DNA from: Candidatus Accumulibacter adjunctus
Lineage (GTDB): Bacteria; Pseudomonadota; Gammaproteobacteria; Burkholderiales; Rhodocyclaceae
Length of the DNA: 56,206 nucleotides
Direction: 5' to 3'
NCBI GenBank assembly: GCA_000585015.1
Contig: JFAX01000002.1
Location: 294,674 to 350,879 of the forward strand
Part shown: positions 1-10,174 of the stretch, one piece after another
Position numbering within the stretch: the stretch's first letter is position 1
How the letters are laid out: every line of letters starts with the position of its first letter
Translations under genes and position numbers: made by a program
Notes under the pieces: model-generated
Databases searched by the model: none
What the model was told of the DNA's origin: nothing
The model's input: only the letters and a program-made list of their open reading frames with translations

Positions 1-202
1 TGATGTTGCGCACGTAGCAGACCTGCAGTCCGCTCGCCCGCAGCCAGCGCTGCACGATGTCGAAGACCACCAGGACGCGGGCGTGACCGAGGTGACAGTA
101 GTCATAGACGGTCATGCCGCAAACGTACATCCGTACCTCGCCGGGTACGATGGGGACGAATTCCTGCTTGTCTCTGGTCAGCGAGTTGTAGATCTTCAGC
201 AT
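1..202 (-). CDS. cysS: Cysteinyl-tRNA synthetase, N-terminal 67 residues (cut by window edge)
   Basis: Charges tRNA-Cys with cysteine in the cytoplasm. Reading leftwards from an ATG at 202, the peptide begins [15 protein letters not shown], the usual CysS start. It contains the zinc-ligand region VCGMTVYD (Cys28) and the class I HIGH-type motif HLGH at about residues 37-40. The frame stays open to the window edge, so only the first seventh or so of a protein normally near 460 residues is present. It is divergent from the TPR gene starting at 339; a TATACT hexamer on the minus strand at 325-330 could belong to its promoter. Identification is firm; the rest of the gene is simply outside the window. 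Confidence 0.95.
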   Translation of the reverse strand, partial: MLKIYNSLTRDKQEFVPIVPGEVRMYVCGMTVYDYCHLGHARVLVVFDIVQRWLRASGLQVCYVRNI

Positions 203-252
203 GTTCGGGTCTGCGGGAATGTGCCGTGAGCGGCTGCCAGCGGCGGAGGATT

Positions 253-280
253 TTGGTTTGGCGGGAGTTCTTGCTAGAAT
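253..280 (+). promoter_or_regulatory. Probable sigma-70 promoter of the TPR gene
   Basis: TTGGTT at 253-258, a 16-base spacer, then TAGAAT at 275-280, about 58 bases before the ATG at 339. The TAGAAT form of the -10 recurs ahead of other genes in this window (11178, 27279), which supports it as the local -10 type. Confidence 0.5.
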
Positions 281-338
281 CGGCCGCTTTCCTGTTCTTG
301 CTGCCCTCCGACCGCGCTTGGCCCAGTATACCACACCG

Positions 339-1292
339 ATGCTTGCCAGCCTTTTGCCAGCCCTCCGCTTTGCGCTCCTCGTCTGGGTGCTCGGCGGCGC
401 GGCGTCCGCGGCCTTTGCCGACAACCTCGCCGATGCCCAGCGGCTGCTCAAGCAGGGCCAGCAGGCGGCAGCGCTCGACAAGATCGAGGAGCACCTGGCA
501 AGCAATCCGGCGGATGCGCGCGGACGCTTCAGCAAGGGCCTGATCCTTGTCGAGATGGGTCGTCCCGCCGATGCCATGACCGTCTTCAGCAAGCTGATCG
601 AGGACTATCCGGAACTGCCCGAACCGTACAACAACCTGGCCGTTCTCTACGCGCAGCAGAAACAGTACGACAAGGCGCGGACGGCGCTCGAAATGGCGAT
701 CCGGATCCAGCCGACTTACGCCACCGCCTACGAGAACCTCGGTGACATTCATGCCCGGCTGGCTGGTCAGGCCTATGAGAAGGCTTTGCAGATCGACCCG
801 GCGAAGAAGGCTGCGCAGCGGAAACTCGCGCGCGTGCGGGAGGTTGGGAGCGGTGGCCTGGGCGATGCCGGCGCGAGCGCCGCGCGGCTGTCTGCGGCCC
901 CGGATTCGCCGGCTGCCGGCGTGGCCGACAGGGCGTCGGCGGCGGCTGGTACTGCCGACGAGAAGGAAGTGGCGAAGATGATCGAGGGCTGGGCAAGGGC
1001 CTGGTCGCGCAAGGACGCGAAGGCTTACTTCGCGCACTATGCCGCCGACTTCCGCCCGCCGCGCGGCATGACGCGCAAGGCTTGGGAAGAGGGGCGCCTG
1101 CGGCCGATGCGCAAGCCCGGCCGACTGCTCGTCGAGGTCGAGGACATCCGCGTCGCTTTCGCTGATGGCAAGGCCACCGTGCGTTTCCGGCAGACCTTCA
1201 CTTCGCCGGCGCTCACCTCGACGGTGGCCAAGACGCTGGTTCTCGTCAGGTCCGGCAGCCGCTGGTTGATCCAGGAGGAACGTGTCGGTTGA
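339..1292 (+). CDS. Exported TPR protein with C-terminal NTF2/SnoaL-like domain
   Basis: Predicted periplasmic protein of 317 residues. I chose the ATG at 339 because it opens a good signal peptide (hydrophobic stretch to about residue 27, AAFA just before DNLAD); the open frame to the left has no signal character. Residues 30-165 hold about three TPR units (for example [14 protein letters not shown] and [14 protein letters not shown]). A low-complexity Ala/Gly linker follows. Residues about 205-317 resemble an NTF2/SnoaL-like fold ([21 protein letters not shown], ending WLIQEERVG), the domain also found in envelope-associated YkuD/Cds6-type proteins. No enzyme activity can be assigned; TPRs suggest a protein-interaction role. 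It precedes ppiA by about 150 bases on the same strand, which would fit a role in envelope protein folding, but that is inference. Confidence 0.75.
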   Translation: MLASLLPALRFALLVWVLGGAASAAFADNLADAQRLLKQGQQAAALDKIEEHLASNPADARGRFSKGLILVEMGRPADAMTVFSKLIEDYPELPEPYNNLAVLYAQQKQYDKARTALEMAIRIQPTYATAYENLGDIHARLAGQAYEKALQIDPAKKAAQRKLARVREVGSGGLGDAGASAARLSAAPDSPAAGVADRASAAAGTADEKEVAKMIEGWARAWSRKDAKAYFAHYAADFRPPRGMTRKAWEEGRLRPMRKPGRLLVEVEDIRVAFADGKATVRFRQTFTSPALTSTVAKTLVLVRSGSRWLIQEERVG

Positions 1293-1439
1293 TCGGGGCG
1301 TGCCGCACCGGCCATGCGGCACCGCCTCCGATCAGTTCGTTGCCGCCGGTCGCGGCGGCGGCTGGCGGCCGACGGATGGCTGCTGCGTCCCGTCAGCTTT
1401 CGCCCGCCCGCCGGGAATCGCTTGCCAAGGAGTTGCCCG

Positions 1440-2009
1440 ATGTTGAGAAAGATCCTTTTCGCGCTTGCCGGCGCCCTGCTGTCGGTCGCGGTCGTCGCCG
1501 CGCCCAGCGTCGAGATGCAGACGAGCATGGGGCGTATCGTCATCGAACTCGATTCCGAGAAGGCGCCGAAGACCGTGCGCAACTTCCTCCAGTACGTCAA
1601 TGAGGGCTTCTACAACGGCACCGTTTTTCATCGCGTCATCCCCGGCTTCATGATCCAGGGCGGTGGTTTCACTGTCGAGCTCGAGCAGAAGGCGGCGCCA
1701 CGCAGGGTGGAGAATGAGGCGAAGAACGGGCTGCGCAACGACCGTGGGACGATCGCCATGGCGCGTACCGCCGATCCGCATTCGGCGAGTGCGCAGTTCT
1801 TCATCAACCATCGGGACAACGCGTCGCTCAACCATCCGTCTCCCGATGGCTGGGGCTACACGGTCTTTGGTCGCGTCACGCAGGGTATCGAGGTCGTGGA
1901 CCGGATCGCCGGCGTGGCAACCGGCAACCGCGCAATGCATCAGAACGTTCCTCTTGAGCCGGTCACCATCCAGTCGGTCAGGATCATCTCCGAGAAAGGA
2001 AAACCATGA
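1440..2009 (+). CDS. ppiA: Exported peptidyl-prolyl cis-trans isomerase (cyclophilin)
   Basis: Catalyses proline isomerisation during protein folding in the periplasm. The 189-residue product from the ATG at 1440 has a signal peptide ([16 protein letters not shown], cleavage near VVAA/PSVEM), followed by a complete cyclophilin domain. Diagnostic stretches are [15 protein letters not shown] with the catalytic Arg, [17 protein letters not shown], and [15 protein letters not shown]. The stop codon overlaps the start of the next cyclophilin gene (ATGA at 2006-2009), so both are very likely one transcript. The open frame upstream of 1440 is Arg-rich and unlike a protein N terminus. Family assignment is firm; the symbol is given by location (exported form). 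Confidence 0.93.
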   Translation: MLRKILFALAGALLSVAVVAAPSVEMQTSMGRIVIELDSEKAPKTVRNFLQYVNEGFYNGTVFHRVIPGFMIQGGGFTVELEQKAAPRRVENEAKNGLRNDRGTIAMARTADPHSASAQFFINHRDNASLNHPSPDGWGYTVFGRVTQGIEVVDRIAGVATGNRAMHQNVPLEPVTIQSVRIISEKGKP

Positions 2010-2497
2010 TCAAGCTGCATACCAGCCTCGGCGTCATCGCCATCGAGCTCGACGCCGAGAAGGCACCGCTGTCGGCACAGAACTTCATCGACTATGTCGC
2101 CGCCGGCCACTACGACAACACCATGTTCCATCGCGTGATCCCAGGCTTCATGGTGCAGGGTGGCGGCTTCGAGCCGGGCATGAAGCAGAAGGCCTGCCGG
2201 CAGCCGATCCGCAACGAAGCCGACAATGGGCTGAAGAATGAGGCCTACACGGTCGCCATGGCGCGCACGGCGGAGCCGCACTCGGCGACGGCGCAATTCT
2301 TCATCAACGTCGTCAACAACGACTTCCTCAACTTCCGTGCGCCGAATGCGCAGGGCTGGGGCTACTGCGTCTTCGGCAGGGTGGTCGAGGGACGCGAGGT
2401 GGTCGACCGGATCAAGGCCGTGCGCACCGGAACCTCGGGCTTTCATTCGGACGTGCCGGTCGAGGACGTGTTGATCGAGCGGGCGGAAGTCTGCTGA
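2006..2497 (+). CDS. ppiB: Cytoplasmic peptidyl-prolyl cis-trans isomerase (cyclophilin)
   Basis: A 163-residue single-domain cyclophilin without a signal peptide, so it should act in the cytoplasm. [38 protein letters not shown] and [17 protein letters not shown] match the PpiB family over the full length, including the active-site Arg and Phe residues. It is translationally coupled to ppiA by a 4-base overlap. The two products are clearly paralogous over the whole catalytic domain, so the pair is a tandem duplication in which one copy is exported and the other is not. Confidence 0.94.
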   Translation: MIKLHTSLGVIAIELDAEKAPLSAQNFIDYVAAGHYDNTMFHRVIPGFMVQGGGFEPGMKQKACRQPIRNEADNGLKNEAYTVAMARTAEPHSATAQFFINVVNNDFLNFRAPNAQGWGYCVFGRVVEGREVVDRIKAVRTGTSGFHSDVPVEDVLIERAEVC

Positions 2498-2531
2498 TGC
2501 CGCGTCCGTAGACGAGCGCTGCAGGTAAGGC

Positions 2532-3269
2532 TTGCGACCGACCCTGTTCATCTCCGACCTGCACCTGGCGCCACAGGCGCCGGCCGTGACGCGGATTTTT
2601 CTCGACTTTCTGCGCGGGCGGGCGCGGGCGGCGGAGAGCCTGTTCATCCTCGGCGACCTCTTCGAGGCCTGGCCGGGCGACGACTGCCTGGACGACCCCG
2701 CCGACGGTCTGGCCGCCGCGGTCGTCGCCGCCCTGCATGAGTTGGTCACCGCCGGAGTCGGGCTGGCGGTGATGCACGGCAATCGCGATTTCCTGCTCGG
2801 CGAGCGTTTTGCCGCTGCCAGTGGTGCGCGCCTGTTGCCCGATCCGTGGCTGCTGGCGCTGCCCGGCGGCGAGTTCGTCCTGGCGCATGGTGATGCACTT
2901 TGTACGGATGACCGCGAGTACCAGTCGTTTCGCGCGCTGGTTCGCCGTCGCGACTGGCAGCAGGCCTTCCTCGCGCGGCCGTTGAGCGAGCGCAAGGCAG
3001 TCGCCGCGGCTCTGCGGCAGCAGAGCGAGACGGCCAAGCGCGACAAGGCGCAGTACCTGATGGATGTCAATCCGGTCGAGACCGACGATTTCCTGCGCGC
3101 CCACGGCTACGTCGGGCTGATCCACGGCCACACGCATCGTCCGGCGGTGCACGATCACCTCGTCGATGGCATCCACGTTCAGCGCTGGGTGTTGGCCGAT
3201 TGGCATGCAAGCCGTGGTGAATGTCTGTGCTGGGATGGCGAGCGTTTGACGCGCGAGTGCCTGGACTGA
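2532..3269 (+). CDS. lpxH: UDP-2,3-diacylglucosamine hydrolase
   Basis: Hydrolyses UDP-2,3-diacylglucosamine to lipid X in lipid A synthesis, at the inner face of the cytoplasmic membrane. The 245-residue protein has the calcineurin-like metal-binding series in order: [38 protein letters not shown] and HGHTHRP. The start is a TTG at 2532 preceded by AGGTAAGG; no ATG fits the conserved N terminus [11 protein letters not shown]. It lies 34 bases after ppiB, an order seen in several proteobacteria, and may be part of the same operon. Length is typical of LpxH. Confidence 0.93.
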   Translation: MRPTLFISDLHLAPQAPAVTRIFLDFLRGRARAAESLFILGDLFEAWPGDDCLDDPADGLAAAVVAALHELVTAGVGLAVMHGNRDFLLGERFAAASGARLLPDPWLLALPGGEFVLAHGDALCTDDREYQSFRALVRRRDWQQAFLARPLSERKAVAAALRQQSETAKRDKAQYLMDVNPVETDDFLRAHGYVGLIHGHTHRPAVHDHLVDGIHVQRWVLADWHASRGECLCWDGERLTRECLD

Positions 3270-3366
3270 GCCGGGACCTCGAGTGGCGCGGGCGCCGCGC
3301 CAGTCTGGCGGCTGCCGCGCGTCCGGCGCGCTGTCGGCACCTGCAGTCTGGCCGGGCAGCCGGGCG

Positions 3367-5199
3367 ATGAGTGCCGCGGCGCACGAAGTCCTGTCGCGGG
3401 TCTTCGGCTATCCGGCCTTCCGCGGGCAGCAGGAGGAGGTGGTCGACCAACTCCTTGCCGGTGGTGACGCGCTGGTGCTGATGCCGACCGGTGGCGGCAA
3501 GTCGCTCTGCTACCAGATTCCGGCACTGCTGCGCAGCGGCGTCGGTGTCGTCGTCTCGCCGCTGATCGCGCTCATGCAGGACCAGGTCGAGGCCCTGTGC
3601 CAGGTTGGCGTCAACGCAGCCTTCATCAATTCGTCACTGGACTTCCGTTCGCTGCTTGACACCGAACGCCGACTGATGGCCGGCGAGCTCGATCTGGTCT
3701 ACGTCGCTCCCGAGCGGTTGCTCGGCGAGCGCTTCCTCGGGCTCCTTGCGGAACTGGTCGCGCGGCAGGGGGTCGCCCTGTTCGCCATCGATGAGGCGCA
3801 CTGCGTGTCGCAATGGGGGCATGACTTCCGCCCCGAGTACATCCAGCTCAGCGAGCTGCATCAGCGCTTCCCGGAGGTGCCGCGCATCGCGCTGACGGCG
3901 ACGGCCGATCAGCTGACCCGGCAGGAGATCATCACCCGCCTGCATCTCGAGCGGGCGCGCTTGTTCGTCGCGAGCTTCGACCGCCCGAACATCCGCTACC
4001 AGATCGTCGAGCGCGACAATCCGCGCAAGCAGTTGCTGGATTTTCTCGGCCAGCACCGCGGCGAGGCCGGCATCGTCTACTGCCTGTCGCGGCGCAAGGT
4101 CGACGAGACGGCAGCCTGGCTGCTCGCGCAGGGAATCGATGCGCTGCCCTATCACGCCGGACTCAGTACCGGCGACCGGCAGCGGCACCAGCAGACGTTC
4201 CTGCGCGAAGAGGGTTTCGTGATGGTGGCGACGATCGCTTTCGGCATGGGCATCGACAAGCCGGACGTCCGTTTCGTCGCCCATCTCGACCTGCCGAAGA
4301 GTCTCGAGGCCTACTATCAGGAAACCGGTCGCGCCGGGCGTGACGGTGATGCCGCGGAGGCGTGGATGACTTACGGGCTGAACGATGTCGTGATTCATCG
4401 CCAGATGATCGAGGATTCGGCGGCGCCGGTCGAGCAGAAGAGGGTCGAAAGACAGAAGCTGGAGAGCATGCTGGCTTACTGCGAGTCGGCGACCTGTCGC
4501 CGCGTCATCCTGCTCAACTACTTCGGGGAAGACGCTCTGCCCTGCGGCAACTGCGACGTCTGCCTCGATCCGCCGCAGGTCTGGGATGGCACGGTTGTGG
4601 CGCAGAAGGTCCTCTCGGCCGCCCTGCGCACCGGCCAGCGCTTCGGTGCCGGCCACCTGATCGACATCCTGCGCGGCAAGAGCACCGACAAGGTGCGGCA
4701 GTTCGGGCATGATCGCCTGCCGACCTTCGGCGTCGGCAGCGAACTCGACGAGATGGGCTGGCGCTCCGTCTTCCGACAGCTGCTCGCCGCCGGCGTCCTC
4801 GAAGCGGATGCCGCGGCCTACGGAGCGCTCAAGCTGAGCGAAAGCGCCCGCCCCGTCCTGCGCGGGGAAGTGGCGCTGATGCTGCGCCGGCGGTCCGAGC
4901 GTGCCACAAGCCGTGCTGCCCGCGGCAGGAGCGCCGCCCGTGGCGCCGCCGATCTTCCGCGGCCGCGTCCGCAACAGGAGGAGTCGGCTCTGGTGGCCAG
5001 TCTGCGCCAGTGGCGCAGCGCCAAGGCGCGCGAGCAGGGTGTTCCCGCCTACCTGATCCTGCACGACCGGACGCTGTTCGAGATTGCGGCAGCGTTGCCG
5101 GCCTCGCCGCAGGCTCTGCTTGCGGTACCCGGGATCGGTCTTGCCAAGGTGCAGCGCTACGGCGACGAGTTGCTCGCCCTCGTCGCCGGCGGCGAATGA
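3367..5199 (+). CDS. recQ: ATP-dependent DNA helicase RecQ
   Basis: 3'-5' DNA helicase of recombination and replication-fork repair. From the ATG at 3367 the product is 610 residues, the usual RecQ length. Seen in order: Walker A ([12 protein letters not shown]), the DEAH box in [19 protein letters not shown], helicase motif VI ([10 protein letters not shown]), a four-Cys zinc module (CESATC ... CGNCDVC), winged-helix region, and a C-terminal HRDC domain ([16 protein letters not shown]). A GTG-initiated extension to 3283 is open but lacks RecQ-like sequence, so I reject it. The last 43 bases overlap the 3' end of the convergent mltB gene. Confidence 0.95.
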   Translation: MSAAAHEVLSRVFGYPAFRGQQEEVVDQLLAGGDALVLMPTGGGKSLCYQIPALLRSGVGVVVSPLIALMQDQVEALCQVGVNAAFINSSLDFRSLLDTERRLMAGELDLVYVAPERLLGERFLGLLAELVARQGVALFAIDEAHCVSQWGHDFRPEYIQLSELHQRFPEVPRIALTATADQLTRQEIITRLHLERARLFVASFDRPNIRYQIVERDNPRKQLLDFLGQHRGEAGIVYCLSRRKVDETAAWLLAQGIDALPYHAGLSTGDRQRHQQTFLREEGFVMVATIAFGMGIDKPDVRFVAHLDLPKSLEAYYQETGRAGRDGDAAEAWMTYGLNDVVIHRQMIEDSAAPVEQKRVERQKLESMLAYCESATCRRVILLNYFGEDALPCGNCDVCLDPPQVWDGTVVAQKVLSAALRTGQRFGAGHLIDILRGKSTDKVRQFGHDRLPTFGVGSELDEMGWRSVFRQLLAAGVLEADAAAYGALKLSESARPVLRGEVALMLRRRSERATSRAARGRSAARGAADLPRPRPQQEESALVASLRQWRSAKAREQGVPAYLILHDRTLFEIAAALPASPQALLAVPGIGLAKVQRYGDELLALVAGGE

Positions 5200-6224
5200 T
5201 TGCCCGCGGCGCGCGCCGCGTGTGCCTGCCGCAGAGCCTCCGCCAGTTGGAAGACCGCCATCGCGTAGAAGCTCGAGCGGTTGTAGCGCGTGATGACGTA
5301 GAAATTGTTGAAGCCGAGCCAGTATTCGGTCGCCGCGCCGGGTGTGACGAGGTCGATCAGGGCGGCTGCGCGGTCGCCGTCGGCCACCGCGCCAACTCCC
5401 TGCGCGGCGAACTCGTTGACGCTCAGCGACGGCTTGATGCCGAGGGCGAGAAGGGCGGCGGGATTGCCGCTGACCGCTGCCGGTACCGCGACCGGCTCGC
5501 CCGTCTGCCAGCCGTGCTGCTGCAGGAAGCGGCCAACGCTGCCGATCGCGTCCGCATGGCTCTGGCGCAGATCGATTCGGTCATCGCCGTCGAAGTCGAC
5601 GGCAAAGCGGCGATGGCTGCTGGGCATGAACTGCGGGATGCCGATGGCACCTGCGTAGGAGCCCTTGACGCTGAGTGGACTGATGCCATTCTCGCGCGCG
5701 AGGAGGAGGAACTGCTCGAGTTCGCCGCGAAAGAACTCGGACCGAGGCGGGTAGAAGAAAGCGAGCGAGGCCAGTGCCTCGAGGACGCCGAAGCTGCCCA
5801 TGTGCTGGCCATAGATCGTTTCGACGCCAATGATGGCGACGATGACCTCGGCCGGCACGCCGTGGATCGCCTCTGCGCGCTGCAGCGTCGCGGCATGCTT
5901 CTGCCAGAACGACAATCCCCCCGCCAGTCGCTGTTGGTTGACGAAGCGCTCGCGATAGCGCTCCCACGAACGCTGCTTCTCGGGCACCGCCGGTGGGCGA
6001 ATCGCCTTGAGGACCGTCGCATTCGGTCGCAGGACGGCGAACTGGCGCGTCAGATGGGCGATGTCGAAGCCGTGCTGCTCGTGCATGCTGGCGATGAACG
6101 CCTGCACTTCAGGGTTCTGACTCAAGCCGGCGGCCGGCTCGGCGCTTGCGGGCAGTGCCGCGAGACTGAGGGGCAGGGCGACGAGCAGGCTGCTGGCGAG
6201 GTGTTTCACGGACTGTTTCTCCAT
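5157..6224 (-). CDS. mltB: Lytic murein transglycosylase B
   Basis: Cleaves the MurNAc-GlcNAc bond of peptidoglycan with formation of 1,6-anhydroMurNAc. The 355-residue protein starts at ATG 6224 ([13 protein letters not shown]) with a cleavable signal peptide ending in PASAEP. Landmarks are the catalytic Glu in [14 protein letters not shown], then [20 protein letters not shown] and DGDDRIDL. There is no lipobox Cys, so it is predicted to be soluble and periplasmic rather than outer-membrane anchored. It overlaps the end of the transglutaminase gene by 19 bases and is probably the last gene of that leftward operon. The C-terminal tail is Ala/Ser/Pro-rich and lies over the recQ end on the other strand. 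Confidence 0.92.
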   Translation of the reverse strand: MEKQSVKHLASSLLVALPLSLAALPASAEPAAGLSQNPEVQAFIASMHEQHGFDIAHLTRQFAVLRPNATVLKAIRPPAVPEKQRSWERYRERFVNQQRLAGGLSFWQKHAATLQRAEAIHGVPAEVIVAIIGVETIYGQHMGSFGVLEALASLAFFYPPRSEFFRGELEQFLLLARENGISPLSVKGSYAGAIGIPQFMPSSHRRFAVDFDGDDRIDLRQSHADAIGSVGRFLQQHGWQTGEPVAVPAAVSGNPAALLALGIKPSLSVNEFAAQGVGAVADGDRAAALIDLVTPGAATEYWLGFNNFYVITRYNRSSFYAMAVFQLAEALRQAHAARAAGNHSPPATRASNSSP

Positions 6225-8173
6225 CTGGCCGGTAGGCGGTGCACACATTCCTGCAGGACGAGCAACTGCTCGCTGTCGCCGCGGCCGTAGCGCAGTGCCG
6301 CGTAGCAGCGTGCCGCATCGCTGGTGAGTGCCGCCAGCTGCGGCCTTTCGACGGCGACCCGACGGGCGAAAGCGAGCGGCCCCTCCCAAGCGGCGCGCGT
6401 CACGCCGCGCCGCGCGAGCGCCTTGCAGTACCGCTGCCACGCCCGCTGCGCCGGATCGGCGCGACGACGACGGGGCAGCGTCCAAACGGTGACGAGCAAC
6501 AGAGCGACGCCGGAGAGCACGGCCAGCGCCGCGCTCATGCCTTGCCAGTCCGGGTTGGCCATGCCGAAGCGGGAAAGGATGTCGCGCTGGCGTTGCGGAT
6601 TGTAACCGAGGACCCATTGATTCCAGGCGTTGTTTGCGGCCTCCCAGCGATAACGCAGTTGACGCAGCCAATCGGCGTCGAGGCCGACGATGGCGGGCAG
6701 TGGTTCGTCTTGCGGCAGTGCGGCGACGATTCCCTGTTCGATGCGTGAAGGAGCGACCGCTGCCGTCGGGTCGTAGCGCACCCAGCCCTCGCCCGCGAGC
6801 CAGACTTCGGCCCAGGCGTGCGCGTCGGACTGGCGGACGATGAGGTAGCCATCGACGGGGTTCACCTCGCCGCCCTGGTAGCCCGCGACGACGCGTGCCG
6901 GCACGCCGGCAGCACGCAGCAGGAAGACGAAGGCCGAGGCGTAGTGCTCGCAGAAGCCACGCCGCGTGCCGAAGAGGAACTCGTCGACGGCATCGGCGCC
7001 GAGCAGGGGCGGCCGCAGCGTGTAATGGAAGTCCTCGTTGCGGAACAGGCTGAGAACCGCGTCGGCGATCCGCGCCGGTGGTCGCGACTTCCACTGGTCG
7101 GCCAGTGCCCGCGCCCGCGGATTGATCGTCGGTGGCAGCGCCAGTGCCTGCTGCAGCGCCGCCGCCGTCTCGTTGCGGTTGGCATGGTAGTCAACCGACG
7201 ACGTGAAGACGAAGCGGGAGCGGGCACGCAGCGGCTCGCGTGCCAGGACTTCCAGCGTCGGCGCCTGCACGGCGCCTGCCGGCAGGCTGGTCGCCACGTC
7301 GAGCGCGAGCAGCCAGCGCTGACCGTGCGCTTCGATGATGCTGCTGTAGCTGTACGGCGTCCCCCTGGCCTCGACGACCGGCACCATCCGTGCTCGGCCG
7401 GCCGCTGGTGTGCTGGCGCGCCAGGTCAGACCGTCGTAGGCGTCGAGCACCGGGCCACGCCAGTAGAGATCCGACTTCTCGGGTATTCCGCTGGCGAAAT
7501 GGCTGCGGAAGGCGATCGCTCCGGACAGGATGAGGTTGCTGATCGACCCCGGTGCCATTTCGTTGGAAAGGCCGCTGCGACCCGCGTGCGCGTCCTGCGG
7601 CAGGCCCCAGAGCGGGCCGGAGACACGCGGAAAGAGCAGATAGAGGATGAGCATGAAAGGCAGCGCCTGCAACAGCAGCAGGCCGGCCTGGCGGATGATC
7701 GCGGCAGGCGGCTGCGAACCGCCATGCAGGCGGATCAGCGCTGCCGTCAGCAGCGTGCAACTGGCCAGCAACCAGAGGCCGGTCGGGATGCTCTGCGAAT
7801 AGAAGTAGTGCGTCAGCAGGAGAAAGAAGCCGAGCATGACGACCACCATGGCATCCCGCCGGGTCTTCATCTCGAGTGGTTTGAGCGCCATGAACATGAC
7901 CAGCATTGCGACTCCGGAATCTCGTCCGAGCAGGCTGCGATACTGCCAGGCGATGCCCGCCAGTGCGGCCAGGACGAGCAGCGCGAGAAGCCAGCGCGGT
8001 GGCAGCGGTTGCCTTTGCCACCACAGCCAGAGGCGCCAGAGCAGGGCGGCAGCGAACAGTACGCTCAGCCAGGGTGGCAGGTGTTCGCCATGCGGACTGG
8101 CGGTGGCCAGGGCGACGGCCAGGAGCCAGGGCACCGCAGCCTGGTCGATGGCTTGCGGCGAACTAGGCCGCAT
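6206..8173 (-). CDS. TgpA-like membrane transglutaminase-domain protein
   Basis: A 655-residue inner-membrane protein. The first 200 residues hold several membrane segments (for example LLALLVLAALAGIAW and LLLLQALPFMLILYLLF), followed by a periplasmic transglutaminase-core domain. The catalytic triad is visible: Cys in RRGFCEHYASAF, His in SDAHAWAEVWL and Asp in WVRYDPTAA. A further membrane segment (LAVLSGVALLLVTVW) and a cytoplasmic basic tail follow. This matches the TgpA family, essential in Pseudomonas aeruginosa, whose substrate is not established. Start ATG at 8173 overlaps the end of the DUF58 gene by 11 bases; together with the MoxR ATPase this is the classic three-gene module. Confidence 0.9.
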   Translation of the reverse strand: MRPSSPQAIDQAAVPWLLAVALATASPHGEHLPPWLSVLFAAALLWRLWLWWQRQPLPPRWLLALLVLAALAGIAWQYRSLLGRDSGVAMLVMFMALKPLEMKTRRDAMVVVMLGFFLLLTHYFYSQSIPTGLWLLASCTLLTAALIRLHGGSQPPAAIIRQAGLLLLQALPFMLILYLLFPRVSGPLWGLPQDAHAGRSGLSNEMAPGSISNLILSGAIAFRSHFASGIPEKSDLYWRGPVLDAYDGLTWRASTPAAGRARMVPVVEARGTPYSYSSIIEAHGQRWLLALDVATSLPAGAVQAPTLEVLAREPLRARSRFVFTSSVDYHANRNETAAALQQALALPPTINPRARALADQWKSRPPARIADAVLSLFRNEDFHYTLRPPLLGADAVDEFLFGTRRGFCEHYASAFVFLLRAAGVPARVVAGYQGGEVNPVDGYLIVRQSDAHAWAEVWLAGEGWVRYDPTAAVAPSRIEQGIVAALPQDEPLPAIVGLDADWLRQLRYRWEAANNAWNQWVLGYNPQRQRDILSRFGMANPDWQGMSAALAVLSGVALLLVTVWTLPRRRRADPAQRAWQRYCKALARRGVTRAAWEGPLAFARRVAVERPQLAALTSDAARCYAALRYGRGDSEQLLVLQECVHRLPARWRNSP

Positions 8174-9137
8174 CGCGTGTCTCTTCCGTCTGGTATAGAG
8201 CGAGGGTCTGCAGACAGGCGGCGCGGTGGGCGCTGCCGGTGGCGGGTGCGATCTGCTGGTCGGGCAGGCGCAGGCCATAGCATGCCTGTTGTTCGTCGGC
8301 GAGCATGATCCAGCCGGCGAGGATCGACAGCCGCTCCTCGCTGTCGCGATCGGCCGGAGTCAGCGACCAGTCGAGCCAGAGCTCGTCACTCGCACCGCCG
8401 GCGAACTGCTTGACCAGCAGCGCCTGCTCGTCCGTGCGGCGGGCAACCGCCTTCCAGGCGATGTGCCGGGTCGGGTCGCTGTGCTGTCGTGCGCGAAGAC
8501 CGGCGAAATCCTCCTGGCCACCGTCCCCGCGGCGATACTCGGCGACAGTGGCGGTTGACGCCGGCGGCAGCGGCGTGCGCAATGGTTTCGGGTAGACGAG
8601 GCATGACCAGGAAGGATGGATGTAGCTCCAGGCACGGAACAGGCCCAGCGGATAGCGGGTGACGAGCGTGATGCGGCCGGGATCGAGTCGGCCGCGACGC
8701 TGGGCCAGACAGGGCAGGGTGATCGACGCACTGCCTTCGGCCGGCAGATCGACCGCCACCACCGGCTGTGCGCTGAACGAGAGCTCGAGGGCTCGTCGCT
8801 GCTGCCGGCGCGGGTTCTCGAGTTGCAGCGGAAAGCGCGCCAGGTCGCCGACGAACGTTGCGTCGGCGCGTCCGGGCGTCAGGCGCAGTCCGAAGAGGTT
8901 GTGGAAGCTGTGCACCATCGCCACCAGACCGAGGCCGGCGAGAAGAAAGATCAGGGCGTGTCCGAGGCTGAGGTCGTAGTTGATGGCGCCGACCAGCATC
9001 ACCAGGAGAACCACGGCAAAGAGTATCCCGGCGGCGCTCGGGACGATGAAAATGCGCCGCTGGCCGAGGATGAGCGGCCATTGCTGGTCGCGCCGGTGGC
9101 CGAAGAGCCATTGCTGCAGGACGTTCAGCTGACGCAT
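8163..9137 (-). CDS. DUF58 domain membrane protein
   Basis: A 324-residue protein with two N-terminal membrane segments (residues about 29-75, IVPSAAGILFAVVLLVML and FLLAGLGLVAMVHSF), then a soluble part ending in the DUF58 core. The family signature is seen as YRRGDGGQEDFAGLR and HIAWKAVARRTDEQ, and the C-terminal part has a von Willebrand-A-like character. It starts at ATG 9137, sharing one base with the MoxR stop codon, and overlaps the transglutaminase start by 11 bases. Co-translation of all three is therefore likely. Function in this family is usually tied to envelope or MoxR-assisted assembly processes; the exact role is unknown. Confidence 0.9.
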   Translation of the reverse strand: MRQLNVLQQWLFGHRRDQQWPLILGQRRIFIVPSAAGILFAVVLLVMLVGAINYDLSLGHALIFLLAGLGLVAMVHSFHNLFGLRLTPGRADATFVGDLARFPLQLENPRRQQRRALELSFSAQPVVAVDLPAEGSASITLPCLAQRRGRLDPGRITLVTRYPLGLFRAWSYIHPSWSCLVYPKPLRTPLPPASTATVAEYRRGDGGQEDFAGLRARQHSDPTRHIAWKAVARRTDEQALLVKQFAGGASDELWLDWSLTPADRDSEERLSILAGWIMLADEQQACYGLRLPDQQIAPATGSAHRAACLQTLALYQTEETRDAA

Positions 9138-10063
9138 CAGGGCAGTCTGACCGAGCGGATCAGGGCGGCGATGTCCTCGCCGTCGGCCTGGCTGCCACTG
9201 ACCAGGCGCAGGCGGTGGCGGGCCACTGCCGGCAGCACGGCCTGTACATCCTCCGGCAGGACCATCTCGCGGCCGTCGCTGAAGGCCCAGGCGCGAGCGG
9301 CTGCGAGCAGGGCGAGAGCGGCGCGCGGGCTCAGGCCGTGCACGAATCGCTGCTCGCGACGACTCGCCTCGATCAGCAATTGCACGTAGTCGAGCAGCGC
9401 CGCTGATGCGTACACCGCGGCCGCCTGTCGCTGCAGGGGAGCGAATTCGCCGTTGCCAAGGCAGGCGGGAAGCGCGGGCAGTCGCTCGCGGCTGCCGCCA
9501 GTCTCGAGCAGTGCGCGCTCGGCTTGCCGATCCGGGTAGCCGAGGTCGAGACGCAGGAGGAAGCGGTCGAGCTGCGATTCGGGCAGGGGAAAGGTGCCGA
9601 TCTGGTGCGAGGGGTTCTGCGTGGCAATGACGAAGAAGGGTTCCGGCAGCGGTCGCGTCTCGCCCTCGGTGGTCACCTGCCCCTCTTCCATCGCCTCGAG
9701 CAACGCGCTCTGGGTTCTTGGTGTCGCACGGTTGATCTCGTCGGCCAGCAGCACCTGCGAGAAGACCGGGCCGGGCAGGAACCTGAAACCGTTCCGCTCG
9801 CGGTCGAAGATCGAGACGCCGAGTATGTCCGCCGGCAGCATGTCGCTGGTGAACTGGATGCGCGCGAATTGCAGACCGAGCAGCCGAGCCAGTGTGTGCG
9901 CCAGCGTCGTCTTGCCGACCCCGGGCAGATCCTCGATCAGCAGATGGCCCCTGGCCAGGAGGCAGCAGAGCGCGAGGCGGGTCTGGTTGCTCTTGCCGAG
10001 GATCACCGAGTCGGCGGCGGCAAGGATTCGGCTGACCGGGGAGTGGTGGTTGGCGGTTGGCAT
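9137..10063 (-). CDS. MoxR-family AAA+ ATPase
   Basis: A 308-residue ATPase thought to act as a chaperone in maturation of its partner proteins. It has Walker A (EDLPGVGKTTLAHTLA), Walker B with the ADEINRATPRTQSALLEAME stretch, sensor I (FFVIATQNPSHQIG), and the LPESQLDRFLLRLD signature of MoxR proteins. It is the first gene of the leftward MoxR-DUF58-transglutaminase operon. It is divergent from the HDAC-like gene across 111 bases in which an AT-rich patch (10085-10100) could carry the promoter. Confidence 0.93.
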   Translation of the reverse strand: MPTANHHSPVSRILAAADSVILGKSNQTRLALCCLLARGHLLIEDLPGVGKTTLAHTLARLLGLQFARIQFTSDMLPADILGVSIFDRERNGFRFLPGPVFSQVLLADEINRATPRTQSALLEAMEEGQVTTEGETRPLPEPFFVIATQNPSHQIGTFPLPESQLDRFLLRLDLGYPDRQAERALLETGGSRERLPALPACLGNGEFAPLQRQAAAVYASAALLDYVQLLIEASRREQRFVHGLSPRAALALLAAARAWAFSDGREMVLPEDVQAVLPAVARHRLRLVSGSQADGEDIAALIRSVRLP

Positions 10064-10174
10064 GGCTTGTCGTCGGGAAGCAATTGGGATGATAATAAAC
10101 CATCAGTTCCCAACCCGTTCCATCGCTGGGCAGGGCGCCGCTGGCGGCGTCACTGTCGCGACCGAAGGATTACA

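Noticed and set aside
5157-7094. A long leftward open frame that would fuse mltB with about 290 upstream residues
   Set aside because: The upstream part is Arg-rich antisense-like sequence in a different frame of the transglutaminase gene; the MltB signal peptide starts cleanly at 6224.
8163-10103. Apparent fusion of DUF58 protein with an N-terminal extension of over 300 residues
   Set aside because: The extension is a shifted-frame shadow of the MoxR gene; the DUF58 protein starts at 9137, overlapping the MoxR stop by one base.
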